DNA from: Schoenoplectus triqueter
Taxonomy: Eukaryota; Streptophyta; Magnoliopsida; Poales; Cyperaceae
Assembly: GCA_964058805.1 (NCBI GenBank)
Contig: CAXKVV010000022.1
Location: forward strand, 372,001-436,000
Length of the DNA stretch: 64,000 nucleotides
Reading direction: 5' to 3'
The notes beneath the pieces were generated by a model. The model saw only the letters and a program-made list of their open reading frames with translations. It searched no databases and was not told where the DNA came from. A program made the translations under genes and the position numbers. Position 1 is the stretch's first letter; the number at the start of each line of letters is the position of its first letter. Positions 11,855 to 24,226 of this stretch are shown here, in pieces.

Positions 11855-14800
11855 TATGAATATTCTGCAGCACTAATTTTGCACAAAACATAAGTACTGC
11901 TGTTTAGACAAAGTTGTTTGATCTTTCTAAATTTTTTGACCGCATAACTGCACATAATTTCATATATATTAATATAATTACTCCTAATTACATCTATTAT
12001 AAGATTTTTCAATTAACACTCTGATATGAATATTCTACGATGCTAATTTTTCACAAAACATAAGTAAGACGCATTAGAAACTGCTATTTTAAAAAGTTGT
12101 TTGAGTTTTCAACATTTTTGCCCTCATAACTGCACATAACTTCGTGAAAATTAATATAACTACTCCTACGTACGCCTATTATAAAGTTGTCTAACTAGAA
12201 CTTTGATATGAATATTCTATAATGTTAATTTTGCACAAAACATAAGTCAGATGCGTTAAGAACGGCTGTTTAAACAAGTTGTTTGGCTTTCTGAAATTTT
12301 TTGGCCGCACAACTACACATAATTTCTCATAAATTTTTTGCCTATTATAAGATTTTCCAATTCAAACTTGGATATGAATATTCTAAAACACTAATTTTGC
12401 ACGAAAAACATAAGTAAGATGCATTAAAAACAGCTGTTTAAACAAGTTATTTGAGTTTTTAAAAATCCTTTAGCTTCGTAACTACACATAATTTCTTACA
12501 AATTAATATAATTGCTCCTAAATATGCCTATTGTAAGATTTTCAAATTAAAACTTCGATATGAATATTCTACAATACTAATTTTACACAAAACATAAGTA
12601 CTGTTGTTTAAACAAGTTGTTTGCTCTTTCCAAATTTCTTGGCCGCATAACTGCACATAATTTCGTATAAATTACTATAATTACCCCTAACTACATCTTT
12701 CATAAGATTCTTCAATTAACACTTTCATATGAATATTTTACGATGATAATTTTTCCCAAAACATAAGTAAGATGCATTAGATACTGCTATTTAAAAAACT
12801 TGTTTGAGTTTTCAACATTTTTGCCCTCATAACTACACATAATTTCGTGGAAATTAATATAACTACTCCTAATTTCGCCTATTATAAAGTTTTCCAGCTA
12901 AAACATCGATTTGAATGTTCTATAACGCTAATTTTGCACAAAGCATAAGCAAGATGTGTTAAAAACTGCTGTTTAAACAAGTTGTTTAGCTTTATGAAAT
13001 TTTTTGGCCGCACAACTACACATAATTTCTTATAAATTAATATAATTACTCCTAAATATGCCTATTGTAAGATTTTCCAATTAAAACTTCGATATGAATA
13101 TTCTACAACACTAATTTTGCACAAAACATAAGTAAGATGCATTAATTAAACTGCTGTTTAAATAAGTTGTTTGAGTTTATGAAAAAAATTTGGCCGCATA
13201 ACTACATATAATTTCGTGAAAATTAATACAATTACTCCTAATTATGCCTTTAGAAAAATGTTTAGTTTAAACTTTGATATGAATATTCTATAACGCTAAT
13301 ATTGCACAAAACATAAGTAAGATGCGTTAAAAAATGCTGCATAAATAAGTTTTTTGGCTTTGTGGACATTTTTGGACGCATAACTACACATCATTTGGTG
13401 CAAATTAATATAATTACTCCTAATTATGCCTATTATAAGGTTGTTCATTTAACACTTCAAAATGAATATTTTAGGGCACTATTTTTCATCAAAACATAAG
13501 TAAGATGCATTAGATACTGCTATTTAAAAAAGTTATTTTTTTCAACATTTTTGGCCTCATAACTTTTCATAAAAATTAATACAATCACTCCAAATTGTTC
13601 CTATTAGTATATTAGCCAAATTAACACTTTGATATGAATATTCTTCGACACTAATTTTGCTCAAGTAGGATGCATTACAAAACAGCTGTTTAAACAAGTT
13701 GTTTTTATTTTTCAAAAAATTTGGCCGCTTAAGTACACATAATTTCATGAAAATTAATATAATTACTCCTAATTATGCCTATTATAAGATTGTCCAATTA
13801 ACACTCCGATATGAATATCTTACGACACTAATTTTTCATAAAACATAAGTAAGATATATTAGAAACTGCAGTTCAAACAAGTTGTTTAAGATCTTTAACA
13901 TTTTTTGACTCATAACTCCATCTAATTTCATGAAAATGAATATAATTACTCTTAATTGTACCTATTAGAAGATTATCCAATTAACACTTCGATATGGACA
14001 TTGTACGACACAAATTTTGCACAAAACACAAATAAGATGCATTAAAAACAGTTGTTTGAGTTTTTGAAACTTTTTGACCGCATAACTACATATAATTTCA
14101 TGAAAATTAATATAATTAATTCTAATTATGCCTATTATATGATTGTCCAATTAAAACTTAGGCATGAATATTCTATGACACTAATTTTGCACAAAATATA
14201 AGTAAGATGCATTAGAAACTGTTGTTTAAACAAGTTGTTTATGATTTTAACATTTTTTGCATCAAACCAACACATAATTTCGGGCGAATTAATATAATTA
14301 CTCCTAACTATGTCTATTATAAGATTGTCAAATTAACACTTCGATATGAGTATCATAGGACACTAATTTTTCATATGGCATAAGTAAGATACCTTAGAAA
14401 TTGCTGTTTAAACAACTTGTTTAACATTTTTAACATTTATTGCCTCACAACGGCACATAATTTCGTTAAAATTAATATAATTACTCCTAATTATGCCTAT
14501 TAGAAAATTATCCAATTAACAATTCGATATGAACATTCTACGACACAAATTTTGCATAAAAATTAAGTAAGATGCATTAAAACACAGCAGTTTAAACTAG
14601 TTGATTGAGTTTTACAATTATTTTGCCTCATAACTACACATAATTTCGTACAAATTAATATAATTACTCCTAATTATGCCTATTATATGATTATCAAATT
14701 AAAACTTTGATATGAATATTCTATGACGCTAATTTGGCACAAAACATAAGTAAGATGTATTAAAAACTGCTGTTTAAACAAGTTATTTGACTTATTTAAA

Positions 14801-15441
14801 ATTTTGGCCCCATAAATACACATAATTTCGTGCAAATTAATATAATTACTGCTAATTATGCCTATTATAAGTTTCTTCAATTAACACTTTGATATGAATA
14901 TTCTACGACACTATTTCTTCCCAAAACATAAGTAAGATGCATTAGAAACAGCTATTTAAGAAAGTTTTTTGAGTATTTCAATATTTTTGGCCCCATAACT
15001 ACATATAATTTAGTGAAAATTAATTTGATAAATTCTAATTATGCCTATAAAAAGATTATCTAACTAATACTTCAATATGAATATTCTACAACACTAATTC
15101 TGCACAAAACATAAGTATGAGGCTTTAAAAACAGCTGTTTTAACAAGTTGTTTGTGTTTTATAAAATTTTTGGACGCATAATTACTCATAATTTCTTATA
15201 AATTAATATAATTAGTCCTAAGCATGCCTATTATATGATCTTCTAATTAAAACTTTGATATGAATATTCGACGGCACTAATTTTGCACAAAACATAAGTA
15301 AGATGCATTAAAAACAACTGTTCAAACAAGTTATTTGAGTTTTTCAAAAAATTTAGCTGCGTAACTACACATAATTTCTTATAAATTAATATAATTACTC
15401 CTAAATATGCCTATTATAAGATTTTCAAATTAAAACTTCGA
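11855..15441 (+). repeat. HOR unit 3 (3,587 bp)
   Basis: Complete unit. It is intermediate: like units 4-6 it has TGCTCTTTCC (near 12622), and like units 4-5 it has GCTGTTTAAACAAG (near 14770). Like units 1-2 it keeps AAAAAATGCTGC (near 13330) and GATAAATTCTAATTA (near 15027). Confidence 0.93.
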
Positions 15442-18400
15442 TATGAATATTCTGCAGCACTAATTTTGCACAAAACATAAGTACTGCTGTTTAGACAAAG
15501 TTGTTTGATCTTTCTAAATTTTTTGACCGCATAACTGCACATAATTTCATATATATTAATATAATTACTCCTAATTACATCTATTATAAGATTTTTCAAT
15601 TAACACTCTGATATGAATATTCTACGATGCTAATTTTTCACAAAACATAAGTAAGACGCATTAGAAACTGCTATTTTAAAAAGTTGTTTGAGTTTTCAAC
15701 ATTTTTGCCCTCATAACTGCACATAACTTCGTGAAAATTAATATAACTACTCCTACGTACGCCTATTATAAAGTTGTCTAACTAGAACTTTGATATGAAT
15801 ATTCTATAATGTTAATTTTGCACAAAACATAAGTCAGATGCGTTAAGAACGGCTGTTTAAACAAGTTGTTTGGCTTTCTGAAATTTTTTGGCCGCACAAC
15901 TACACATAATTTCTCATAAATTTTTTGCCTATTATAAGATTTTCCAATTCAAACTTGGATATGAATATTCTAAAACACTAATTTTGCACGAAAAACATAA
16001 GTAAGATGCATTAAAAACAGCTGTTTAAACAAGTTATTTGAGTTTTTAAAAATCCTTTAGCTTCGTAACTACACATAATTTCTTACAAATTAATATAATT
16101 GCTCCTAAATATGCCTATTGTAAGATTTTCAAATTAAAACTTCGATATGAATATTCTACAATACTAATTTTGCACAAAACATAAGTACTGTTGTTTAAAC
16201 AAGTTGTTTGCTCTTTCCAAATTTCTTGGCCGCATAACTGCACATAATTTCGTATAAATTACTATAATTACCCCTAACTACATCTTTCATAAGATTCTTC
16301 AATTAACACTTTCATATGAATATTTTACGATGATAATTTTTCCCAAAACATAAGTAAGATGCATTAGATACTGCTATTTAAAAAACTTGTTTGAGTTTTC
16401 AACATTTTTGCCCTCATAACTACACATAATTTCGTGGAAATTAATATAACTACTCCTAATTTCGCCTATTATAAAGTTTTCCAGCTAAAACATCGATTTG
16501 AATGTTCTATAACGCTAATTTTGCACAAAGCATAAGCAAGATGTGTTAAAAACTGCTGTTTAAACAAGTTGTTTAGCTTTATGAAATTTTTTGGCCGCAC
16601 AACTACACATAATTTCTTATAAATTAATATAATTACTCCTAAATATGCCTATTGTAAGATTTTCCAATTAAAACTTCGATATGAATATTCTACAACACTA
16701 ATTTTGCACAAAACATAAGTAAGATGCATTAATTAAACTGCTGTTTAAATAAGTTGTTTGAGTTTATGAAAAAAATTTGGCCGCATAACTACATATAATT
16801 TCGTGAAAATTAATACAATTACTCCTAATTATGCCTTTAGAAAAATGTTTAGTTTAAACTTTGATATGAATATTCTATAACGCTAATATTGCACAAAACA
16901 TAAGTAAGATGCGTTAAAAATTGCTGCATAAATAAGTTTTTTGGCTTTGTGGACATTTTTGGACGCATAACTACACATCATTTGGTGCAAATTAATATAA
17001 TTACTCCTAATTATGCCTATTATAAGGTTGTTCATTTAACACTTCAAAATGAATATTTTAGGGCACTATTTTTCATCAAAACATAAGTAAGATGCATTAG
17101 ATACTGCTATTTAAAAAAGTTATTTTTTTCAACATTTTTGGCCTCATAACTTTTCATAAAAATTAATACAATCACTCCAAATTGTTCCTATTAGTATATT
17201 AGCCAAATTAACACTTTGATATGAATATTCTTCGACACTAATTTTGCTCAAGTAGGATGCATTACAAAACAGCTGTTTAAACAAGTTGTTTTTATTTTTC
17301 AAAAAATTTGGCCGCTTAAGTACACATAATTTCATGAAAATTAATATAATTACTCCTAATTATGCCTATTATAAGATTGTCCAATTAACACTCCGATATG
17401 AATATCTTACGACACTAATTTTTCATAAAACATAAGTAAGATATATTAGAAACTGCAGTTCAAACAAGTTGTTTAAGATCTTTAACATTTTTTGACTCAT
17501 AACTCCATCTAATTTCATGAAAATGAATATAATTACTCTTAATTGTACCTATTAGAAGATTATCCAATTAACACTTCGATATGGACATTGTACGACACAA
17601 ATTTTGCACAAAACACAAATAAGATGCATTAAAAACAGTTGTTTGAGTTTTTGAAACTTTTTGACCGCATAACTACATATAATTTCATGAAAATTAATAT
17701 AATTAATTCTAATTATGCCTATTATATGATTGTCCAATTAAAACTTAGGCATGAATATTCTATGACACTAATTTTGCACAAAATATAAGTAAGATGCATT
17801 AGAAACTGTTGTTTAAACAAGTTGTTTATGATTTTAACATTTTTTGCATCAAACCAACACATAATTTCGGGCGAATTAATATAATTACTCCTAACTATGT
17901 CTATTATAAGATTGTCAAATTAACACTTCGATATGAGTATCATAGGACACTAATTTTTCATATGGCATAAGTAAGATACCTTAGAAATTGCTGTTTAAAC
18001 AACTTGTTTAACATTTTTAACATTTATTGCCTCACAACGGCACATAATTTCGTTAAAATTAATATAATTACTCCTAATTATGCCTATTAGAAAATTATCC
18101 AATTAACAATTCGATATGAACATTCTACGACACAAATTTTGCATAAAAATTAAGTAAGATGCATTAAAACACAGCAGTTTAAACTAGTTGATTGAGTTTT
18201 ACAATTATTTTGCCTCATAACTACACATAATTTCGTACAAATTAATATAATTACTCCTAATTATGCCTATTATATGATTATCAAATTAAAACTTTGATAT
18301 GAATATTCTATGACGCTAATTTGGCACAAAACATAAGTAAGATGTATTCTATGACGCTAACTGCTGTTTAAACAAGTTATTTGACTTATTTAAAATTTTG

Positions 18401-19036
18401 GCCCCATAAATACACATAATTTCGTGCAAATTAATATAATTACTGTTAATTATGCCTATTATAAGTTTCTTCAATTAACACTTTGATATGAATATTCTAC
18501 GACACTATTTCTTCCCAAAACATAAGTAAGATGCATTAGAAACAGCTATTTAAGAAAGTTTTTTGAGTATTTCAATATTTTTGGCCCCATAACTACATAT
18601 AATTTAGTGAAAATTAATTTGATAAATCCTAATTATGCCTATAAAAAGATTATCTAACTAATACTTCAATATGAATATTCTACAACACTAATTCTGCACA
18701 AAACATAAGTATGAGGCTTTAAAAACAGCTGTTTTAACAAGTTGTTTTGTGTTTTATAAAATTTTTGGACGCATAATTACTCATAATTTCTTATAAATTA
18801 ATATAATTAGTCCTAAGCATGCCTATTATATGATCTTCTAATTAAAACTTTGATATGAATATTCGACGGCACTAATTTTGCACAAAACATAAGTAAGATG
18901 CATTAAAAACAACTGTTCAAACAAGTTATTTGAGTTTTTCAAAAAATTTAGCTGCGTAACTACACATAATTTCTTATAAATTAATATAATTACTCCTAAA
19001 TATGCCTATTATAAGATTTTCAAATTAAAACTTCGA
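15442..19036 (+). repeat. HOR unit 4 (3,595 bp) with an 8-bp net insertion
   Basis: This unit is 8 bp longer than units 1-3. In its rank-17 monomer (about 18346-18361) the usual ATTAAAAACTGCTG is replaced by ATTCTATGACGCTAACTGCTG, where ATTCTATGACGCTAA is a copy of sequence about 40 bp upstream in the same monomer (18305-18319). That adds 7 bp. A T-run near 18746 adds one more. The change removes the short ORF that appears at the same place in the other units. Confidence 0.92.
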
Positions 19037-22000
19037 TATGAATATTCTGCAGCACTAATTTTGCACAAAACATAAGTACTGCTGTTTAGACAAAGTTGTT
19101 TGATCTTTCTAAATTTTTTGACCGCATAACTGCACATAATTTCATATATATTAATATAATTACTCCTAATTACATCTATTATAAGATTTTTCAATTAACA
19201 CTCTGATATGAATATTCTACGATGCTAATTTTTCACAAAACATAAGTAAGACGCATTAGAAACTGCTATTTTAAAAAGTTGTTTGAGTTTTCAACATTTT
19301 TGCCCTCATAACTGCACATAACTTCGTGAAAATTAATATAACTACTCCTACGTACGCCTATTATAAAGTTGTCTAACTAGAACTTTGATATGAATATTCT
19401 ATAATGTTAATTTTGCACAAAACATAAGTCAGATGCGTTAAGAACGGCTGTTTAAACAAGTTGTTTGGCTTTCTGAAATTTTTTGGCCGCACAACTACAC
19501 ATAATTTCTCATAAATTTTTTGCCTATTATAAGATTTTCCAATTCAAACTTGGATATGAATATTCTAAAACACTAATTTTGCACGAAAAACATAAGTAAG
19601 ATGCATTAAAAACAGCTGTTTAAACAAGTTATTTGAGTTTTTAAAAATCCTTTAGCTTCGTAACTACACATAATTTCTTACAAATTAATATAATTGCTCC
19701 TAAATATGCCTATTGTAAGATTTTCAAATTAAAACTTCGATATGAATATTCTACAATACTAATTTTGCACAAAACATAAGTACTGTTGTTTAAACAAGTT
19801 GTTTGCTCTTTCCAAATTTCTTGGCCGCATAACTGCACATAATTTCGTATAAATTACTATAATTACCCCTAACTACATCTTTCATAAGATTCTTCAATTA
19901 ACACTTTCATATGAATATTTTACGATGATAATTTTTCCCAAAACATAAGTAAGATGCATTAGATACTGCTATTTAAAAAACTTGTTTGAGTTTTCAACAT
20001 TTTTGCCCTCATAACTACACATAATTTCGTGGAAATTAATATAACTACTCCTAATTTCGCCTATTATAAAGTTTTCCAGCTAAAACATCGATTTGAATGT
20101 TCTATAACGCTAATTTTGCACAAAGCATAAGCAAGATGTGTTAAAAACTGCTGTTTAAACAAGTTGTTTAGCTTTATGAAATTTTTTGGCCGCACAACTA
20201 CACATAATTTCTTATAAATTAATATAATTACTCCTAAATATGCCTATTGTAAGATTTTCCAATTAAAACTTCGATATGAATATTCTACAACACTAATTTT
20301 GCACAAAACATAAGTAAGATGCATTAATTAAACTGCTGTTTAAATAAGTTGTTTGAGTTTATGAAAAAAATTTGGCCGCATAACTACATATAATTTCGTG
20401 AAAATTAATACAATTACTCCTAATTATGCCTTTAGAAAAATGTTTAGTTTAAACTTTGATATGAATATTCTATAACGCTAATATTGCACAAAACATAAGT
20501 AAGATGCGTTAAAAATTGCTGCATAAATAAGTTTTTTGGCTTTGTGGACATTTTTGGACGCATAACTACACATCATTTGGTGCAAATTAATATAATTACT
20601 CCTAATTATGCCTATTATAAGGTTGTTCATTTAACACTTCAAAATGAATATTTTAGGGCACTATTTTTCATCAAAACATAAGTAAGATGCATTAGATACT
20701 GCTATTTAAAAAAGTTATTTTTTTCAACATTTTTGGCCTCATAACTTTTCATAAAAATTAATACAATCACTCCAAATTGTTCCTATTAGTATATTAGCCA
20801 AATTAACACTTTGATATGAATATTCTTCGACACTAATTTTGCTCAAGTAGGATGCATTACAAAACAGCTGTTTAAACAAGTTGTTTTTATTTTTCAAAAA
20901 ATTTGGCCGCTTAAGTACACATAATTTCATGAAAATTAATATAATTACTCCTAATTATGCCTATTATAAGATTGTCCAATTAACACTCCGATATGAATAT
21001 CTTACGACACTAATTTTTCATAAAACATAAGTAAGATATATTAGAAACTGCAGTTCAAACAAGTTGTTTAAGATCTTTAACATTTTTTGACTCATAACTC
21101 CATCTAATTTCATGAAAATGAATATAATTACTCTTAATTGTACCTATTAGAAGATTATCCAATTAACACTTCGATATGGACATTGTACGACACAAATTTT
21201 GCACAAAACACAAATAAGATGCATTAAAAACAGTTGTTTGAGTTTTTGAAACTTTTTGACCGCATAACTACATATAATTTCATGAAAATTAATATAATTA
21301 ATTCTAATTATGCCTATTATATGATTGTCCAATTAAAACTTAGGCATGAATATTCTATGACACTAATTTTGCACAAAATATAAGTAAGATGCATTAGAAA
21401 CTGTTGTTTAAACAAGTTGTTTATGATTTTAACATTTTTTGCATCAAACCAACACATAATTTCGGGCGAATTAATATAATTACTCCTAACTATGTCTATT
21501 ATAAGATTGTCAAATTAACACTTCGATATGAGTATCATAGGACACTAATTTTTCATATGGCATAAGTAAGATACCTTAGAAATTGCTGTTTAAACAACTT
21601 GTTTAACATTTTTAACATTTATTGCCTCACAACGGCACATAATTTCGTTAAAATTAATATAATTACTCCTAATTATGCCTATTAGAAAATTATCCAATTA
21701 ACAATTCGATATGAACATTCTACGACACAAATTTTGCATAAAAATTAAGTAAGATGCATTAAAACACAGCAGTTTAAACTAGTTGATTGAGTTTTACAAT
21801 TATTTTGCCTCATAACTACACATAATTTCGTACAAATTAATATAATTACTCCTAATTATGCCTATTATATGATTATCAAATTAAAACTTTGATATGAATA
21901 TTCTATGACGCTAATTTGGCACAAAACATAAGTAAGATGTATTAAAAACTGCTGTTTAAACAAGTTATTTGACTTATTTAAAATTTTGGCCCCATAAATA

Positions 22001-22624
22001 CACATAATTTCGTGCAAATTAATATAATTACTGTTAATTATGCCTATTATAAGTTTCTTCAATTAACACTTTGATATGAATATTCTACGACACTATTTCT
22101 TCCCAAAACATAAGTAAGATGCATTAGAAACAGCTATTTAAGAAAGTTTTTTGAGTATTTCAATATTTTTGGCCCCATAACTACATATAATTTAGTGAAA
22201 ATTAATTTGATAAATCCTAATTATGCCTATAAAAAGATTATCTAACTAATACTTCAATATGAATATTCTACAACACTAATTCTGCACAAAACATAAGTAT
22301 GAGGCTTTAAAAACAGCTGTTTTAACAAGTTGTTTTGTGTTTTATAAAATTTTTGGACGCATAATTACTCATAATTTCTTATAAATTAATATAATTAGTC
22401 CTAAGCATGCCTATTATATGATCTTCTAATTAAAACTTTGATATGAATATTCGACGGCACTAATTTTGCACAAAACATAAGTAAGATGCATTAAAAATAA
22501 CTGTTCAAACAAGTTATTTGAGTTTTTCAAAAAATTTAGCTGCGTAACTACACATAATTTCTTATAAATTAATATAATTACTCCTAAATATGCCTATTAT
22601 AAGATTTTCAAATTAAAACTTCGA
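19037..22624 (+). repeat. HOR unit 5 (3,588 bp)
   Basis: Complete unit. It shares the extra T near 22335, ATTACTGTTAATTATG (near 22029) and GATAAATCCTAATTA (near 22207) with unit 4, but it lacks unit 4's templated insertion. Confidence 0.93.
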
Positions 22625-24226
22625 TATGAATATTCTGCAGCACTAATTTTGCACAAAACATAAGTACTGCTGTTTAGACAAAGTTGTTTGATCTTTCTAA
22701 ATTTTTTGACCGCATAACTGCACATAATTTCATATATATTAATATAATTACTCCTAATTACATCTATTATAAGATTTTTCAATTAACACTCTGATATGAA
22801 TATTCTACGATGCTAATTTTTCACAAAACATAAGTAAGACGCATTAGAAACTGCTATTTTAAAAAGTTGTTTGAGTTTTCAACATTTTTGCCCTCATAAC
22901 TGCACATAACTTCGTGAAAATTAATATAACTACTCCTACGTACGCCTATTATAAAGTTGTCTAACTAGAACTTTGATATGAATATTCTATAATGTTAATT
23001 TTGCACAAAACATAAGTCAGATGCGTTAAGAACGGCTGTTTAAACAAGTTGTTTGGCTTTCTGAAATTTTTTGGCCGCACAACTACACATAATTTCTCAT
23101 AAATTGATATAACTACTCCTCAATATGCTTATTATAAGATTTTCCAATTCAAACTTGGATATGAATATTCTAAAACACTAATTTTGCACGAAAAACATAA
23201 GTAAGATGCATTAAAAACAGCTGTTTAAACAAGTTATTTGAGTTTTTAAAAATCCTTTAGCTTCGTAACTACACATAATTTCTTACAAATTAATATAATT
23301 GCTCCTAAATATGCCTATTGTAAGATTTTCAAATTAAAACTTCGATATGAATATTCTACAATACTAATTTTGCACAAAACATAAGTACTGTTGTTTAAAC
23401 AAGTTGTTTGCTCTTTCCAAATTTCTTGGCCGCATAACTGCACATAATTTCGTATAAATTACTATAATTACCCCTAACTACATCTTTCATAAGATTCTTC
23501 AATTAACACTTTCATATGAATATTTTACGATGATAATTTTTCCCAAAACATAAGTAAGATGCATTAGATACTGCTATTTAAAAAACTTGTTTGAGTTTTC
23601 AACATTTTTGCCCTCATAACTACACATAATTTCGTGGAAATTAATATAACTACTCCTAATTTCGCCTATTATAAAGTTTTCCAGCTAAAACATCGATTTG
23701 AATGTTCTATAACGCTAATTTTGCACAAAGCATAAGCAAGATGTGTTAAAAACTGCTGTTTAAACAAGTTGTTTAGCTTTATGAAATTTTTTGGCCGCAC
23801 AACTACACATAATTTCTTATAAATTAATATAATTACTCCTAAATATGCCTATTGTAAGATTTTCCAATTAAAACTTCGATATGAATATTCTACAACACTA
23901 ATTTTGCACAAAACATAAGTAAGATGCATTAATTAAACTGCTGTTTAAATAAGTTGTTTAAGTTTATGAAAAAAATTTGGCCGCATAACTACATATAATT
24001 TCATGAAAATTAATACAATTACTCCTAATTATGCCTTTAGAAAAATGTTTAGTTTAAACTTTGATATGAATATTCTATAACGCTAATATTGCACAAAACA
24101 TAAGTAAGATGCGTTAAAAATTGCTGCATAAATAAGTTTTTTGGCTTTGTGGACATTTTTGGACGCATAACTACACATCATTTGGTGCAAATTAATATAA
24201 TTACTCCTAATTATGCCTATTATAAG
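22625..24226 (+). repeat. Right edge of satellite: partial HOR unit 6 (ranks 1-10)
   Basis: The sixth unit stops inside rank 10 at TATAAG (24221-24226), where the sequence switches to gypsy integrase. Its rank-4 monomer (about 23090-23135) is full length (AAATTGATATAACTACTCCT). All five complete units carry a deletion of about 17 bp there (AAATTTTTTGCC), so this edge copy seems to keep the ancestral form. Confidence 0.9.

Larger units (their letters stand above)
4288..24226 (+). repeat. Satellite array of ~180-bp monomers in a 20-mer, 3,587-bp higher-order repeat
   Basis: The array is continuous. The landmark TATGAATATTCT (or a close variant) recurs every 166-186 bp. In the first full unit its positions are 4681, 4851, 5033, 5199, 5385, 5554, 5736, 5919, 6104, 6287, 6459, 6636, 6819, 6989, 7171, 7354, 7537, 7719, 7902, 8085, and then 8268. 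That is 20 intervals summing to 3,587 bp (mean 179.4). Monomers within a unit differ visibly from one another, whereas same-rank monomers 3,587 bp apart are nearly identical, which defines a higher-order repeat. Other monomer landmarks are ACACATAATTTCGTG, ATTAATATAATTACTCCT, GCACAAAACATAAGTAAGAT and GCTGTTTAAACAAGTTGTTT. The DNA is very AT-rich. Monomer size and HOR organisation fit centromeric or heterochromatic satellites, but function is not shown by sequence. The recurring 60-65-codon minus-strand ORFs are by-products of the repeat. Confidence 0.97.

Noticed and set aside
4650..22782. Families of 60-65-codon minus-strand ORFs repeated every 3.59 kb in the satellite
   Set aside because: They are open windows in an AT-rich tandem repeat. 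They appear because same-rank monomers are nearly identical, and one is destroyed in unit 4 by an 8-bp insertion. No domain, start context or codon signature supports them.
4288..24226. CRISPR array or bacterial repeat interpretation
   Set aside because: The whole roughly 180-bp unit repeats without unique spacers, no cas genes are present and the surroundings are plant DNA.
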